Notes: a model not told the origin generated them from the letters alone. A DNA stretch of 46,514 nucleotides from Candidatus Gastranaerophilales bacterium (GCA_944324455.1 CALUWJ010000015.1:1-46514); one strand, 5' to 3'. Shown: positions 30,961-39,830, numbered from the stretch's first letter. Numbers and translations: made by a program.

Positions 30961-31366
30961 TAGTACAATATTTAGGATTTGCTAAATATTTTTGAAAAAC
31001 TTCACCATTAGTTGTCATTTTTGCTTCAAAAATCTTGTTTTTTGCAATTTCTTTTTTATAGAAATTAGTATATTTTTCCATAGAATCTGCAATCGCAGGA
31101 AGCTGACCATTTTCAAAATTACATGTTAACAGTTGATATTTTTTGCCTTGATGTATTTTTTCTTTATACACACACTTATTCCGTGATTTGTCCAGTGTAA
31201 TTGTCAAGTCAAAAACTTCACCATTATGAGTTATAGAACCATCCTGTCTATATGTTTCACAGGTTCTTAACGCTTTTGAAAACTCAGTTTGCGCAATGGA
31301 AATGCTGCAAAAAATTGTAGAAATTAAAGTTAAAAATACAAAACCAATAATTAATATCTTTTTCAT
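30941..31366 (-). CDS. Exported protein inserted in the phage island on the opposite strand (moron-like)
   Basis: A 141-residue protein from ATG 31366. It has a signal peptide (MKKILIIGFVFLTL, cleavage probably near SIAQ at about 25). The mature part has four cysteines after the leader (RTCETY, NKCVYK, LLTCNF, KYCTITH), enough for two disulfides. The long hydrophobic N-terminal extension is not needed. It is the only minus-strand gene in the island. A divergent promoter region of about 50 bases separates it from the scaffold gene. Likely an accessory gene expressed by the host from its own promoter; function unknown. Confidence 0.65.
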   Translation of the reverse strand: MKKILIIGFVFLTLISTIFCSISIAQTEFSKALRTCETYRQDGSITHNGEVFDLTITLDKSRNKCVYKEKIHQGKKYQLLTCNFENGQLPAIADSMEKYTNFYKKEIAKNKIFEAKMTTNGEVFQKYLANPKYCTITHSKN

Positions 31367-31419
31367 AAAAATAAAATAACTCCTCTTAGAAATAATTATA
31401 ACACATAGAAAGGATAAAA

Positions 31420-31971
31420 ATGCAAGAAGATTTAAAAAATAACTATTGTTTAAAAGACAACACGGAAGAAAACTATAAATTATCACAAGACTATAATTTT
31501 TCAAAATTTTTAGCTGATGAAGATTTTGACCTTGATGACGAATTAACAGGAAAACTAATTCCTATCGCAAAAAAACTTAATCTATCTCAAGAATCACTGG
31601 ATTTGTTGTTAGAACTTGCACTTGAAATGTCAAAAAAACAAAAAGAAATTTATAAAATTGACGAAAAAACAATGCAAGAAAAAAATACAACAAAATACAC
31701 AGAATTATTTAAACAAGATAGAAACATTCCAAGCGAAAATTCAGTTCAGCTAAAAGAATATATGCAAACAGCAAATAATGCCTATAGCCAATTTGCAAGT
31801 CCAAAACTAAAAGAACTCTTAAATTCAACAGGACTTATTTATCATCCTGAAATGATAAAAATGTTCTATAAAATTGGCGAATTATCTAAAGAAGATAATT
31901 TGACATATAAAGGCATACCTGCTGTTAAAGAGCTTACACCAGCTCAAATTTTATATGGCCCCAGAGATTAG
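31420..31971 (+). CDS. Scaffold-type capsid assembly protein
   Basis: A 183-residue acidic helical protein directly before the capsid gene. The block SPKLKELLNSTGLIYHPEMIKMFYKIGELSKEDN is split here by function: the last part, HPEMIKMFYKIGELSKED, is characteristic of scaffold/assembly proteins upstream of major capsid genes in podoviruses. The N-terminus is acidic and disordered. A good AAAGGA site precedes ATG. Confidence 0.7.
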   Translation: MQEDLKNNYCLKDNTEENYKLSQDYNFSKFLADEDFDLDDELTGKLIPIAKKLNLSQESLDLLLELALEMSKKQKEIYKIDEKTMQEKNTTKYTELFKQDRNIPSENSVQLKEYMQTANNAYSQFASPKLKELLNSTGLIYHPEMIKMFYKIGELSKEDNLTYKGIPAVKELTPAQILYGPRD

Positions 31972-31986
31972 TAAAAAGGAGAAAAA

Positions 31987-32988
31987 ATGGCTACAATCGG
32001 AAATACTTATTTAACCTTAAAAGACAAATTTGCACAAAAAGAAAACGGCAAAATCGCAACCACCATCGTTGATTTATTAGCTCAATCAAACGTACTTATT
32101 GAAGATGCAGTAGTTAGAGAATGTAACGAAGGCTCAACCCACAAAACAACAGTTAGAAACGGATTACCTGAAGTTGAATTTAGAAAATTCTACCAAGGTG
32201 TATCTGCTTCAAAAGGCGAATACACTCAAATTACAGATACAACAGGCATGCTTGAAGTATATTCACAAGTTGATAAATCCCTAGCAGACCTTGAAGGCGA
32301 TACAGAACAATTCAGAATGAATGAAGCTCAAGCATTCCTTGAATCAATGAATAACACCGTTCAAGAAAACATATTCTATGGTTCTAAGGCAACTAACCCT
32401 GCGGGTTTTGACGGTTTGAGCGTTCGATACAATAAAATCTCAACAGACAAAAATTCAATCGGTTATAGAGTTCTTGATGGTGGCGGCGCAGGTAACAACA
32501 ACACTTCAATATGGTTTATAACTTGGGGTGATTTACATACTCATCTATTATATCCAAAGGGTTCACAAATGGGTTTAATCCATGAAAATAAAGGCGCTCA
32601 AACTGCAACGGACGCAAACGGAAATATGTTTGAAGTATATCGTGACCATTTTAAATGGGATATCGGTATGACAGTTAGAGATTTTCGCTCAACAGCAAGA
32701 ATTGCAAATATCGATGTTACAGCATTAGATGGCGACAACCCTGCAGACTTAATCAAATTAATGATTCAAGCATACCACAGAATTAAACGCTTTGCTAAAA
32801 CAGGTAATACGGTAATCTATTGCAACGAAACAATAGAAACATACTTGCATTTCCAAGCAATAAATAAAGCTAATGTTAATCTTTCTATTGAAAATTTTGC
32901 AGGAAAACCAATTGTTTCATTCTTGGGTATTCCTGTAAAATGTGCAGATCAATTAAGAAACAACGAGAAAAAAGTTGCAACCGCATAA
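31987..32988 (+). CDS. Major capsid protein
   Basis: A 333-residue protein that begins ATIGNTYLTLKDKFAQ. It continues with the family-like blocks LVEDAV-type (NVLIEDAVVRECNEG), GLPEVEFRKFYQGV, QENIFYGSKATNPAGFDGL, and the C-terminal YCNETIETYLHFQA and GIPVKCADQL. This matches the capsid proteins of BPP-1-like podoviruses. AAGGAG six bases before ATG; richer in GC and Gly/Thr codons than its neighbours, consistent with high expression. Confidence 0.9.
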   Translation: MATIGNTYLTLKDKFAQKENGKIATTIVDLLAQSNVLIEDAVVRECNEGSTHKTTVRNGLPEVEFRKFYQGVSASKGEYTQITDTTGMLEVYSQVDKSLADLEGDTEQFRMNEAQAFLESMNNTVQENIFYGSKATNPAGFDGLSVRYNKISTDKNSIGYRVLDGGGAGNNNTSIWFITWGDLHTHLLYPKGSQMGLIHENKGAQTATDANGNMFEVYRDHFKWDIGMTVRDFRSTARIANIDVTALDGDNPADLIKLMIQAYHRIKRFAKTGNTVIYCNETIETYLHFQAINKANVNLSIENFAGKPIVSFLGIPVKCADQLRNNEKKVATA

Positions 32989-33005
32989 ATTAAAAGGAGA
33001 AATAA

Positions 33006-33392
33006 ATGTTATTAGATGCTCAAAATATATTTTCAGATAATCAATCAATTACCACAGGTACAATAAATTCAGATAACACAGTTTGCTTTGGAAAAGGTGA
33101 TGTATCATTTGTTCCATTGTTAATCCAAGTTGTCGAAGATTTTTCAAATCTAACCTCACTTACTGTAAAAATTCAAACAAGCGCAACTGAAGATTTTTCA
33201 TCAAGTGAAGATTTAGTAACTTCAACTATGAAATTAGCTAATTTAAAAGCAGGTGCAAGATTTCCAATAAGTTTTCTTCCAAAAGGAAATAAAGGATATA
33301 TGAGAATTGTATATACAGTTGAAGGAACAGAGGAAACAACAGGCAAAATCACAGCAGGCGTAATTGCAGCTGATGAAAATTATGTAATATAA
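33006..33392 (+). CDS. Bbp16-type capsid cement protein
   Basis: A 128-residue beta-rich protein right after the capsid gene: MLLDAQNIFSDNQSITT, KGDVSFVPLLIQVVEDF, SLTVKIQTSATEDFSS and FPISFLPKGNKGYMRIVY. This is the pattern of the cement protein of Bordetella phage BPP-1 and relatives, which trimerises on the capsid outside. A strong terminator follows, so the head genes end here as a transcription unit. Confidence 0.82.
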   Translation: MLLDAQNIFSDNQSITTGTINSDNTVCFGKGDVSFVPLLIQVVEDFSNLTSLTVKIQTSATEDFSSSEDLVTSTMKLANLKAGARFPISFLPKGNKGYMRIVYTVEGTEETTGKITAGVIAADENYVI

Positions 33393-33405
33393 ACCATAAT
33401 TCAAC

Positions 33406-33433
33406 GTGGGCAAATTTTTGCCCACTTTTTTTT
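33406..33433 (+). terminator. Strong terminator inside the phage island
   Basis: GTGGGCAAA, two bases, TTTGCCCAC, then eight Ts. It separates head from tail genes and may lower tail-gene expression; no clear promoter follows before the next gene at 33450. Confidence 0.92.
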
Positions 33434-33449
33434 AAAAAAGGAGAAAAAA

Positions 33450-33950
33450 ATGTGTATTCCTGCAGTTTTAAATACAGCCTTTAGCGCAAGCGAGACTATT
33501 TTTGGCTTAACATCAAATGCGCTAAATTTGAATAATAGCGCAAAAAACCAAGAATATCAAACCCAAGTTGCAATAGCGAACGCCAAAAATTCCATAAATG
33601 AAGCAAAGTATCAAAGACAACAAGGCATTGAAGAATCAAGAAAACAAAAACTGGAAGGCAAAAGACAAGCAAGTGAACAAATGGCACAAGCAAGCGCTAT
33701 GGGTTTTGATGTAAATTCAGATACCAGTCTTTTTAATTTTCAAGACACGATAGACTATGCAAACAGTGAAGCAAATGAAACACAAAACAAATATGATTTA
33801 ATTTCAAAACAATATTTAGATAAAGCAAATAGCTATATAGAAAACGCAAACGTAGATATCGATAACTATAATTCAAATTTATATTCAAAAGCAATCAATT
33901 ACCTTGGTTCAACAAAAAGAGTTGCACCGAGTTGGTATATAGGAGATTAA
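33450..33950 (+). CDS. Internal virion protein, T7 gp14-like
   Basis: A 166-residue Ala/Asn/Gln-rich protein. It starts MCIPAVLNTAFSASETIF with a weak hydrophobic helix, then a long coiled-coil region (KNSINEAKYQRQQGIEESR, QASEQMAQASAMGFDVNS). This is the composition of gp14-like ejection proteins that form the channel in the outer membrane. Its partners gp15 and gp16 are not present as large genes, which is unusual. The stop is followed at once by the next ATG. Confidence 0.7.
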   Translation: MCIPAVLNTAFSASETIFGLTSNALNLNNSAKNQEYQTQVAIANAKNSINEAKYQRQQGIEESRKQKLEGKRQASEQMAQASAMGFDVNSDTSLFNFQDTIDYANSEANETQNKYDLISKQYLDKANSYIENANVDIDNYNSNLYSKAINYLGSTKRVAPSWYIGD

Positions 33951-34544
33951 ATGACACAATCAAAAGCACAAATTTTTAATATAACACTCAATATTTTAGG
34001 CGTATCAATGCCTTTAGAAAATGCAAATTCTACGGATAATCGTGCAATATTGTTAAATAATTATTACGAACTTGCAAGAGATTACGTATTAAAAGACTTT
34101 GACTGGAATTTTGCATCAACATTCAAAGAATTAGCACTATGCGAAACTCCAATTTCACAATTTCAATATAAATATTGCTACACTTACCCGAATGACTGCA
34201 TTTGCGCCCGAGATGTTTTTAGGAAAAATACTTATGCAATTGAAAAATATTCAATTTCATCTCTATCAAACGGACAAAAAGTTATATTATGCGATATAGA
34301 AAATGCAATTTTAAGATACACAAGACGAGTTGAAAAAGAAATATTTTTTTCTTGTGAGTTTGCAATGGCATTATCCTATTATCTTGCCTCTCTAACTGCA
34401 AATGTACTTGTAGGGAGCATACAAAAAGGTGAAATTGCATTTGAAAAATATAATCAGTTATTAAAAAGAGCAAAAGTATTAAATGCTCAAGAAGGTACAG
34501 AAACCATAGATGACGAATTAACATATTTAGATTCCAGAGGATAA
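33951..34544 (+). CDS. Tail tubular protein A
   Basis: A 197-residue T7 gp11-like tail gatekeeper. It begins SKAQIFNITLNILGVSMPLE, then NYYELARDYVLKDFDWNFAS and QYKYCYTYPNDCICARDVF, which fit the family blocks (DW.FA and Y.yP.Dcl). It forms the ring under the portal. It starts one base after the previous stop. Confidence 0.85.
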   Translation: MTQSKAQIFNITLNILGVSMPLENANSTDNRAILLNNYYELARDYVLKDFDWNFASTFKELALCETPISQFQYKYCYTYPNDCICARDVFRKNTYAIEKYSISSLSNGQKVILCDIENAILRYTRRVEKEIFFSCEFAMALSYYLASLTANVLVGSIQKGEIAFEKYNQLLKRAKVLNAQEGTETIDDELTYLDSRG

Positions 34545-34545
34545 A

Positions 34546-36603
34546 ATGAGTATAAGAGTATGTCAAAATTCCTTTTCAAAAGGAATACTATCACCATCAC
34601 TGCAAGGCAGAGTTGACCTTGAACAATATAATCTTGGCTTAAAAAATTTGAAAAACGGTTTTGTTTTACAAGAAGGCTGTATAGTAAATCGTCCAGGACT
34701 TGAATACCTTGAAAAAACAAAATATTCTGACAAAAAAACAAGATTAATACCTTTTGTTTTTAATCTAAATGAAAGCTATATTTTAGAATTCGGCGATAAA
34801 TATATTAGAATTATAAAAGATGGAAGCTATATTTTAAAAAATGATGAAATTTATGAAATAGAAAGCCCATATGCAGAAGATGATGCCTTTAATATTGATT
34901 ATTGCCAACAAGCTGACGTTGTAACTTTAGTTTGCACCAATCATAAACCCTCTAATCTTTCAAGATATGCAAATGATGATTGGAGATTAGAAGAAATTAA
35001 TTTTAAGGCAACAATTGAAGCACCCACTAATTTATCAATCAACTATGTAGGCTCAACTGCCTCAAATACAACAACATACAGCTATGTTGTGACATCTGTT
35101 CATAAAAATAGCTTTGAAGAAAGTTCAAAAAGTGAAGCGGTATCCACTGTAGGACACTTAGAAGCATATTGGACAACATCAGAATATATAACTGTTTCAT
35201 GGACAGCAGTTGAAAATGCTTGCGAATATAATATATATAGAAGTGTAAATGGTGTTTATGGATATGTTGGTACATCTAACACAACATCATTCAAAGACAA
35301 CAACATTGAACCTGATTTATCAAGCTGTGCACCAACTCATACCAATCCATTTGAAAGTGAAAACCCGTCTTGCGTTTGCTATTTTCAACAAAGAAAAATT
35401 TATGCTTCATCAAACAATTCACCTCAAACATTGTGGATGAGCCAAACAGGTACAAACGACAATTTTAATATTTCAAGACCACTAAATGCAACTGATTCTA
35501 TTACAATGTCAATTTATGACAACACTGCAAACAACATTCAACACTTAATTCCTCTTGATAATTTAATTGTAATGACAACAAACGCCGAATGGTCCGTAAA
35601 TGGTTCAGATGGAGTAATGAGCGCATCAAATTCACCTTGCGCTAATCTTCAATCTTATTACGGCTCATCAAAAATAAAACCCGTAGTATCAGGCTCAATG
35701 GTTCTTTTTGTCCAATCAGGCGGAAATATTGTAAGAAATCTAGGCTATGATTATCTTTCAGATTCTTATGATGGAGAAGAACTTACACTTTTTGCTTCAC
35801 ATCTTTTTGAAGGCAGAAAAATAATCGATATGGCATATTCCAAAGAACCGAACAGAATTCTCTGGTGTGTAATGGACGATGGAAGTATCTGTGCTCTAAC
35901 ATATAACCCTACACAAAAAATTGCTGCTTGGCACACACATACTACTCAAGGCAAATTTAAAAGTGTTGCTGTTATTAGAGAAAACTATGAAGATATAGCC
36001 TATTTTATAGTTGAAAGAGAAATAAATAATCAAAAAATATGCTATATTGAAAGATTTTATTCAAGAATAGTTACATCATTAGAAAATTCAAAATTTTTAG
36101 ATAGTTCAATCAGCTTAAATTTTGAAGAAAAAACAGATACAATAAATAATTTAAACCATCTTAAGAACACAAAAGTTAATGTTTTAGCAGATTATGGCGT
36201 AATTGAAGATTTAATAATAGATGAAAATGGAACCCTAAAACTGCCATATCCAGCTAATGAGATATTTATAGGCCTAAGATATGATTTTGAATTAGAAACA
36301 CTAAATCTGGAATCAGAAGGAACTTTAGGACTAAATAAAATGATAAATAAAGTAGAAGTAAAAATCCTAAATTCCAGAGAAGATTTTTTTATTCAAAATG
36401 ATGACGGAACTCTAAATCAAAACCCAAGAAGTCACGATAGCATAAATAACCCAAAAAAATTATATTCAAAAGATATAGAATTTTGTCCTTTAGCTGATAG
36501 AGCATTACAAAAAAATATTAAAATAGCTCAAAAAAATCCACTACCATTAACAATTTTAGCAATCAATGCAACTATTTCATTAGAAGAAGTTGAAGCACAA
36601 TGA
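34546..36603 (+). CDS. Tail tubular protein B (nozzle) with a fibronectin-like insert
   Basis: A 685-residue tail nozzle protein. The N-terminus (NSFSKGILSPSLQGRVDLEQYNLG, LKNGFVLQEGCIVNRPGLEYL) and ESYILEFGDKYIRIIKDG are typical of gp12-like proteins. Residues about 160-265 read as a fibronectin type III-like insert (TTYSYVVTSVHKNSFEES, ITVSWTAVENACEYNIYRS). Later, RKIYASSNNSPQTLWMSQTG and MVLFVQSGGNIVRNLGYDY fit the nozzle core. The insert may bind surface sugars. Coupled to the next gene by ATGA. Confidence 0.85.
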   Translation: MSIRVCQNSFSKGILSPSLQGRVDLEQYNLGLKNLKNGFVLQEGCIVNRPGLEYLEKTKYSDKKTRLIPFVFNLNESYILEFGDKYIRIIKDGSYILKNDEIYEIESPYAEDDAFNIDYCQQADVVTLVCTNHKPSNLSRYANDDWRLEEINFKATIEAPTNLSINYVGSTASNTTTYSYVVTSVHKNSFEESSKSEAVSTVGHLEAYWTTSEYITVSWTAVENACEYNIYRSVNGVYGYVGTSNTTSFKDNNIEPDLSSCAPTHTNPFESENPSCVCYFQQRKIYASSNNSPQTLWMSQTGTNDNFNISRPLNATDSITMSIYDNTANNIQHLIPLDNLIVMTTNAEWSVNGSDGVMSASNSPCANLQSYYGSSKIKPVVSGSMVLFVQSGGNIVRNLGYDYLSDSYDGEELTLFASHLFEGRKIIDMAYSKEPNRILWCVMDDGSICALTYNPTQKIAAWHTHTTQGKFKSVAVIRENYEDIAYFIVEREINNQKICYIERFYSRIVTSLENSKFLDSSISLNFEEKTDTINNLNHLKNTKVNVLADYGVIEDLIIDENGTLKLPYPANEIFIGLRYDFELETLNLESEGTLGLNKMINKVEVKILNSREDFFIQNDDGTLNQNPRSHDSINNPKKLYSKDIEFCPLADRALQKNIKIAQKNPLPLTILAINATISLEEVEAQ

Positions 36604-37040
36604 AAAATATAGATTTCAGCAAAGAAAATTTAAGTTTTTTATACGACAATTTAAGACAAAGCGATAAAAAAGAGCTTAATTTTTACATTGATAACAAAAA
36701 AGACTTTATAAAAATGTGTATCGAAAATAAAAAAAGAGCATATTTTTTATCTGATGATAAAAATAGACCCATTGCAATAGGCGGAGTAAAAAAAATTGAT
36801 AACTCCACAGGGCAAATATGGCTTTTATCCACTAAATATTTTAAAAAACACAAAGTCTATTTAATGAAATACATATTTTCAAAAATTGAAGAATTCAAAA
36901 AAGAATATTCAATTTTATTTAACTATATTTATCTGGAAAATTTCGATGCGCTAATCTGGCTAAAAAAATGCGGTTTTAAAGTTTTGGATACAAATGACAA
37001 AAGATTTAAATTATTTTATTTCAAAAAGGAGGAAAATTGA
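36600..37040 (+). CDS. T7 gp13-like virion protein (GNAT fold)
   Basis: A 146-residue protein with a degenerate acetyltransferase fold: PIAIGGVKKIDNSTGQIWLL, then KYFKKHKVYLMKYIF and ALIWLKKCGFKVLD. This matches the Gp13/DUF2833 group placed near tail genes of T7-like phages, where it aids virion assembly. The acetyl-CoA loop is not conserved, so catalysis is unlikely. ATGA overlap upstream; the next gene's start overlaps this stop. Confidence 0.75.
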   Translation: MKNIDFSKENLSFLYDNLRQSDKKELNFYIDNKKDFIKMCIENKKRAYFLSDDKNRPIAIGGVKKIDNSTGQIWLLSTKYFKKHKVYLMKYIFSKIEEFKKEYSILFNYIYLENFDALIWLKKCGFKVLDTNDKRFKLFYFKKEEN

Positions 37041-38008
37041 TATATGATATTACTCCGGTAAATAACTATACCGGTAACAACAGCACCACAACATTTGAAT
37101 TCAATTTTTACATAGAAAATGAAGAACAACTAAAAGTAACTCTTTGCAACAATCAAAACATACAATACACCCTGCAAAACGGGATAGATTACAGCATTAA
37201 TGAGCTAAAAAATAAAAACGGAAGCTATATCACCTTTCCTTTGAGTACATCAGAGCATAATATATTATCTGAAAATGAAAAAATTTCACTTGAATTAACT
37301 CTGCCCATAAGTCAAGAAACGCAATATAATAATAGCTCATTATTAAATTTAGAAGCACTCGAATATTCTTTTGATTATCTTACAAGATTAATTCAAATAT
37401 TATCAAGAAAACAAGAATTATCCATTAAGGTTTCAGAATTTTCTAATGTAACTCCCGAAGAACTTTACAATGAACTAAATTCATCTAAAATATTTGTAAA
37501 TGAAGCAGCAGAAGATATAAATAAAAAGTATAGTGAATTAAACTCAATCTATGAAGATATCATCAAATATAATGACAAATTTAATCAAATTGATGTAAAT
37601 ACAAGCGAAATTAGCGCACTTAATACAAACTTAAATAACAAACTAGATAAAAACTTATCTAATGTATCATTATCAGGCAAAGAAGAAATTACAAATTTAT
37701 GCCTGCCTGATTATAATTCAGGAATTGACATAACATCAAATTTAAAAACCCCGCCATATTCTTATACACCTCCTGTAAATGGAATTATCAGATTTTTAGC
37801 AAGGGGAGATGTTGAATGGATAATTGCAAACAGTGCTTCTGCAACTAATGATAATTCAGCCAATATTTTAGTTAATATAAACGGGATGGCAGGTGTAAAC
37901 ATTTCAACTATGTTACAAGTAGAAAAAAACAAAACAATATACGATATAGGGGCTCACGATGGTACACCAGCTATTTTTTATCCATTAAAAGGAGTGGAAA
38001 ATGATTAA
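37037..38008 (+). CDS. Tail fibre/spike protein with T7-fibre-like N-terminus
   Basis: A 323-residue protein. The start is TTG 37037, with AAAGGAGG four bases upstream, overlapping the previous TGA. Residues 1-120 (YTGNNSTTTFEFNFYIENEE, LQNGIDYSINE, ITFPLS) match the virion-attachment domain of T7-type fibres. A coiled coil follows (about 150-215, KYSELNSIYEDIIKYNDKF), then a small C-terminal domain. It is short for a fibre and lacks a large receptor-binding region. Confidence 0.75.
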   Translation: MIYDITPVNNYTGNNSTTTFEFNFYIENEEQLKVTLCNNQNIQYTLQNGIDYSINELKNKNGSYITFPLSTSEHNILSENEKISLELTLPISQETQYNNSSLLNLEALEYSFDYLTRLIQILSRKQELSIKVSEFSNVTPEELYNELNSSKIFVNEAAEDINKKYSELNSIYEDIIKYNDKFNQIDVNTSEISALNTNLNNKLDKNLSNVSLSGKEEITNLCLPDYNSGIDITSNLKTPPYSYTPPVNGIIRFLARGDVEWIIANSASATNDNSANILVNINGMAGVNISTMLQVEKNKTIYDIGAHDGTPAIFYPLKGVEND

Positions 38009-38474
38009 ATACTGCAAAATTATAAATGAAGAAAAAGGTCTTGTTGAAATTGGCACAGGCACAAATACAAATTTTTATAAATCAATAGGTATGACCCAAT
38101 TAGATGTCCAACAGTCTGATATTGATGGAGCTTGGTATTTGACTGATAAATGCCCTATGAAAACAGATGAGCAAAAAGCTCAAGAAGAAGCACAAAGAAT
38201 AGCCATGCTTAATTTGACCGCTGCAGATGTCGAGCGAGCCATATATAAAGCAAAAGGGCTTGATTTTGAAGACATTATAGCACTTATTGAAGCTCAACCG
38301 CTAAATGAGGATGGAGAGGCAATTTTAGATATTAAAGCCTTAAAAATCGAATTAAAAGCAAATAATTTTTATAGAGGTAATCCCTATATAAATCAAGTTG
38401 GCACATTATTGGGTTTAACAAGTCAACAACTTGATGAATTTTTTAAAACCAATGATTATACAAAATTAATGTGA
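38001..38474 (+). CDS. Fibre-associated or tail assembly protein
   Basis: A 157-residue protein overlapping the fibre gene by 8 bases. It begins MIKYCKIINEEKGLVEIGTG and has an acidic, helical C-terminus (LNLTAADVERAIYKAKGL, AILDIKALKIELKANNFYRG). Position and length fit a fibre chaperone, and the first 60 residues resemble such proteins. Confidence is moderate. Confidence 0.55.
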   Translation: MIKYCKIINEEKGLVEIGTGTNTNFYKSIGMTQLDVQQSDIDGAWYLTDKCPMKTDEQKAQEEAQRIAMLNLTAADVERAIYKAKGLDFEDIIALIEAQPLNEDGEAILDIKALKIELKANNFYRGNPYINQVGTLLGLTSQQLDEFFKTNDYTKLM

Positions 38475-38483
38475 GGATAAAAA

Positions 38484-38660
38484 ATGTTTAAATGGATAAG
38501 AAAAAAAATTCTTGAAGGAGTAATTAAAGATTTACTTGAACAATTGCCGAATATTAAAGAAAAAGGATTACAGTTATTAAAAGAAAAAAAGGAATTAATA
38601 ATTGAAAAAATCAAAGAAGCAATTAAAAAAACTCTTTTGGAACTTGTTGAAAAGTTTTAG
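38484..38660 (+). CDS. 58-residue amphipathic helical peptide
   Basis: A short frame with a GAGGAT site 4 bases before ATG 38484. MFKWIRKKILEGVIKDLLEQ and the rest are nearly all Lys, Glu, Ile and Leu in an amphipathic pattern without a membrane helix. It lies between fibre and lysis genes with matching spacing, so it is probably real. A role in membrane disruption or as a pinholin-like regulator is possible but unproven. Confidence 0.55.
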   Translation: MFKWIRKKILEGVIKDLLEQLPNIKEKGLQLLKEKKELIIEKIKEAIKKTLLELVEKF

Positions 38661-38708
38661 AATTTCAAAAAATAAAATTGGTTTTATTTTTACTTGGAGA
38701 TTTTAAAA

Positions 38709-39164
38709 TTGATAAAATGGTACGAAGATGATGAATTAATGATACTTTTTTCAGATATACCTGAAATTGAAGTCAGGTATATACAACCTGACATGAATAA
38801 AATAAAAAAAGAAATAATTGAAAAACTTCCCTTTGAAAATAAAAAAGATTTAAAAGTGGTTTTGGTTGATAAAATAGTTTTAGACGAATATGAATTTACG
38901 ATAAAAAAAGGGTATTGTTGGGATGGAGCAACAATTCCAAAGATTTTTTGGCAACTTATCGGTGCCAAAACAGACCCAAAATTTTTAATTCCATCTCTAA
39001 TCCATGATTATCTATGCGAAAACCATGATTGCATTAATAACGACAGATACTTTTCAACAATTGTATTTGAGAGACTATTATATGTTTCAAAAGTTAATCC
39101 GATTTCAAGATGGCTTATTAAACATACCGTAGATAATTTTCAAAAATTTTTTTGGGTAAATTAA
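38709..39164 (+). CDS. DUF1353 phage protein
   Basis: A 151-residue protein. I chose TTG 38709 with GGAG 9 bases upstream over TTG 38694. The diagnostic blocks are KKGYCWDGATIPKIFWQLIG, PSLIHDYLCENHD, then FERLLYVSKVNPISRWLI, matching DUF1353 found next to phage lysis genes. The conserved His-Asp pair (IHDYL) is present. Function unknown. Its stop shares a base with the next start (TAATG). Confidence 0.82.
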   Translation: MIKWYEDDELMILFSDIPEIEVRYIQPDMNKIKKEIIEKLPFENKKDLKVVLVDKIVLDEYEFTIKKGYCWDGATIPKIFWQLIGAKTDPKFLIPSLIHDYLCENHDCINNDRYFSTIVFERLLYVSKVNPISRWLIKHTVDNFQKFFWVN

Positions 39165-39415
39165 TGAATTATGAACTACTCGGAATATTTATAAGTGTAA
39201 TAATTCAAGCACTCTATTTTGCACATAAAATGGGAGTGATTGAAAAAAGCATACAAGCCCTTGAGATAAAGCAGGATAAGCACAATTCAATAATTGAACG
39301 CACATATTTTAACGAAAAAGAAATTTCTGTCTTAAAAGAACAATTAAAAGTTGAAAACCACAGAATAGAAGACATTGAGGATATTCAAAATGAATATATC
39401 AAAAAATGGAGTTGA
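39164..39415 (+). CDS. Membrane-anchored coiled-coil lysis protein (holin/XhlA-like)
   Basis: An 83-residue protein from ATG 39164 (TAATG coupling). One N-terminal membrane helix (LLGIFISVIIQALYFAH) is followed by a coiled coil (EKSIQALEIKQDKHNSIIE, EQLKVENHRIEDIEDI). It directly precedes and overlaps the lysozyme gene, which supports a lysis role, but the family is not certain. Confidence 0.6.
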   Translation: MNYELLGIFISVIIQALYFAHKMGVIEKSIQALEIKQDKHNSIIERTYFNEKEISVLKEQLKVENHRIEDIEDIQNEYIKKWS

Positions 39416-39818
39416 TTTAATAAAACAATTTGAAGGTTTAAAATTAAATGCATATAAATGCCCCGCAGGAATTTGGACAATAGGATGGGGACACACCGGA
39501 AAAGACGTTTTTAAAGGGTTAAAAATAAATGAAAAAGAAGCTCAAATTTTTTTATTAAACGATTTAAAAATTCATTCAAGTTATATTAAAAAATTAACCA
39601 AAGTTCCGCTTAACCAAAACCAATTTGATGCTTTAGTTTCCTTTGAATACAATATAGGTTATAGTGCTTTTAAAAATTCAACCCTATTAAAACTATTAAA
39701 TCAAAAAAAATATAACTTAGCAGCAGATGAATTTGACAAATGGATATATGCAAATAAAAAGAAATTGAATGGATTAATAAATCGAAGAAAAAAAGAAAAA
39801 GAACTGTTTTTAAAATAA
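39390..39818 (+). CDS. Phage lysozyme (GH24 endolysin)
   Basis: A 142-residue T4-type lysozyme that cleaves peptidoglycan. I chose ATG 39390 with GAGGA 8 bases upstream. The catalytic triad is E15-x8-C24-x5-T30 in FEGLKLNAYKCPAGIWTIG and GWGHT; Cys replaces Asp, as in many phage members. The second conserved block LVSFEYNIGYSAFKNSTLL is also present. No signal sequence, so it needs a holin. It overlaps the gene before by 26 bases and is the last gene of the island. Confidence 0.9.
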   Translation: MNISKNGVDLIKQFEGLKLNAYKCPAGIWTIGWGHTGKDVFKGLKINEKEAQIFLLNDLKIHSSYIKKLTKVPLNQNQFDALVSFEYNIGYSAFKNSTLLKLLNQKKYNLAADEFDKWIYANKKKLNGLINRRKKEKELFLK

Positions 39819-39830
39819 TAAAAAGGCCTT

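Noticed and set aside
31367-31504. Longer start for the secreted moron-like protein
   Set aside because: The extension is hydrophobic read-through overlapping the scaffold gene; MKKIL at 31366 gives a standard signal peptide.
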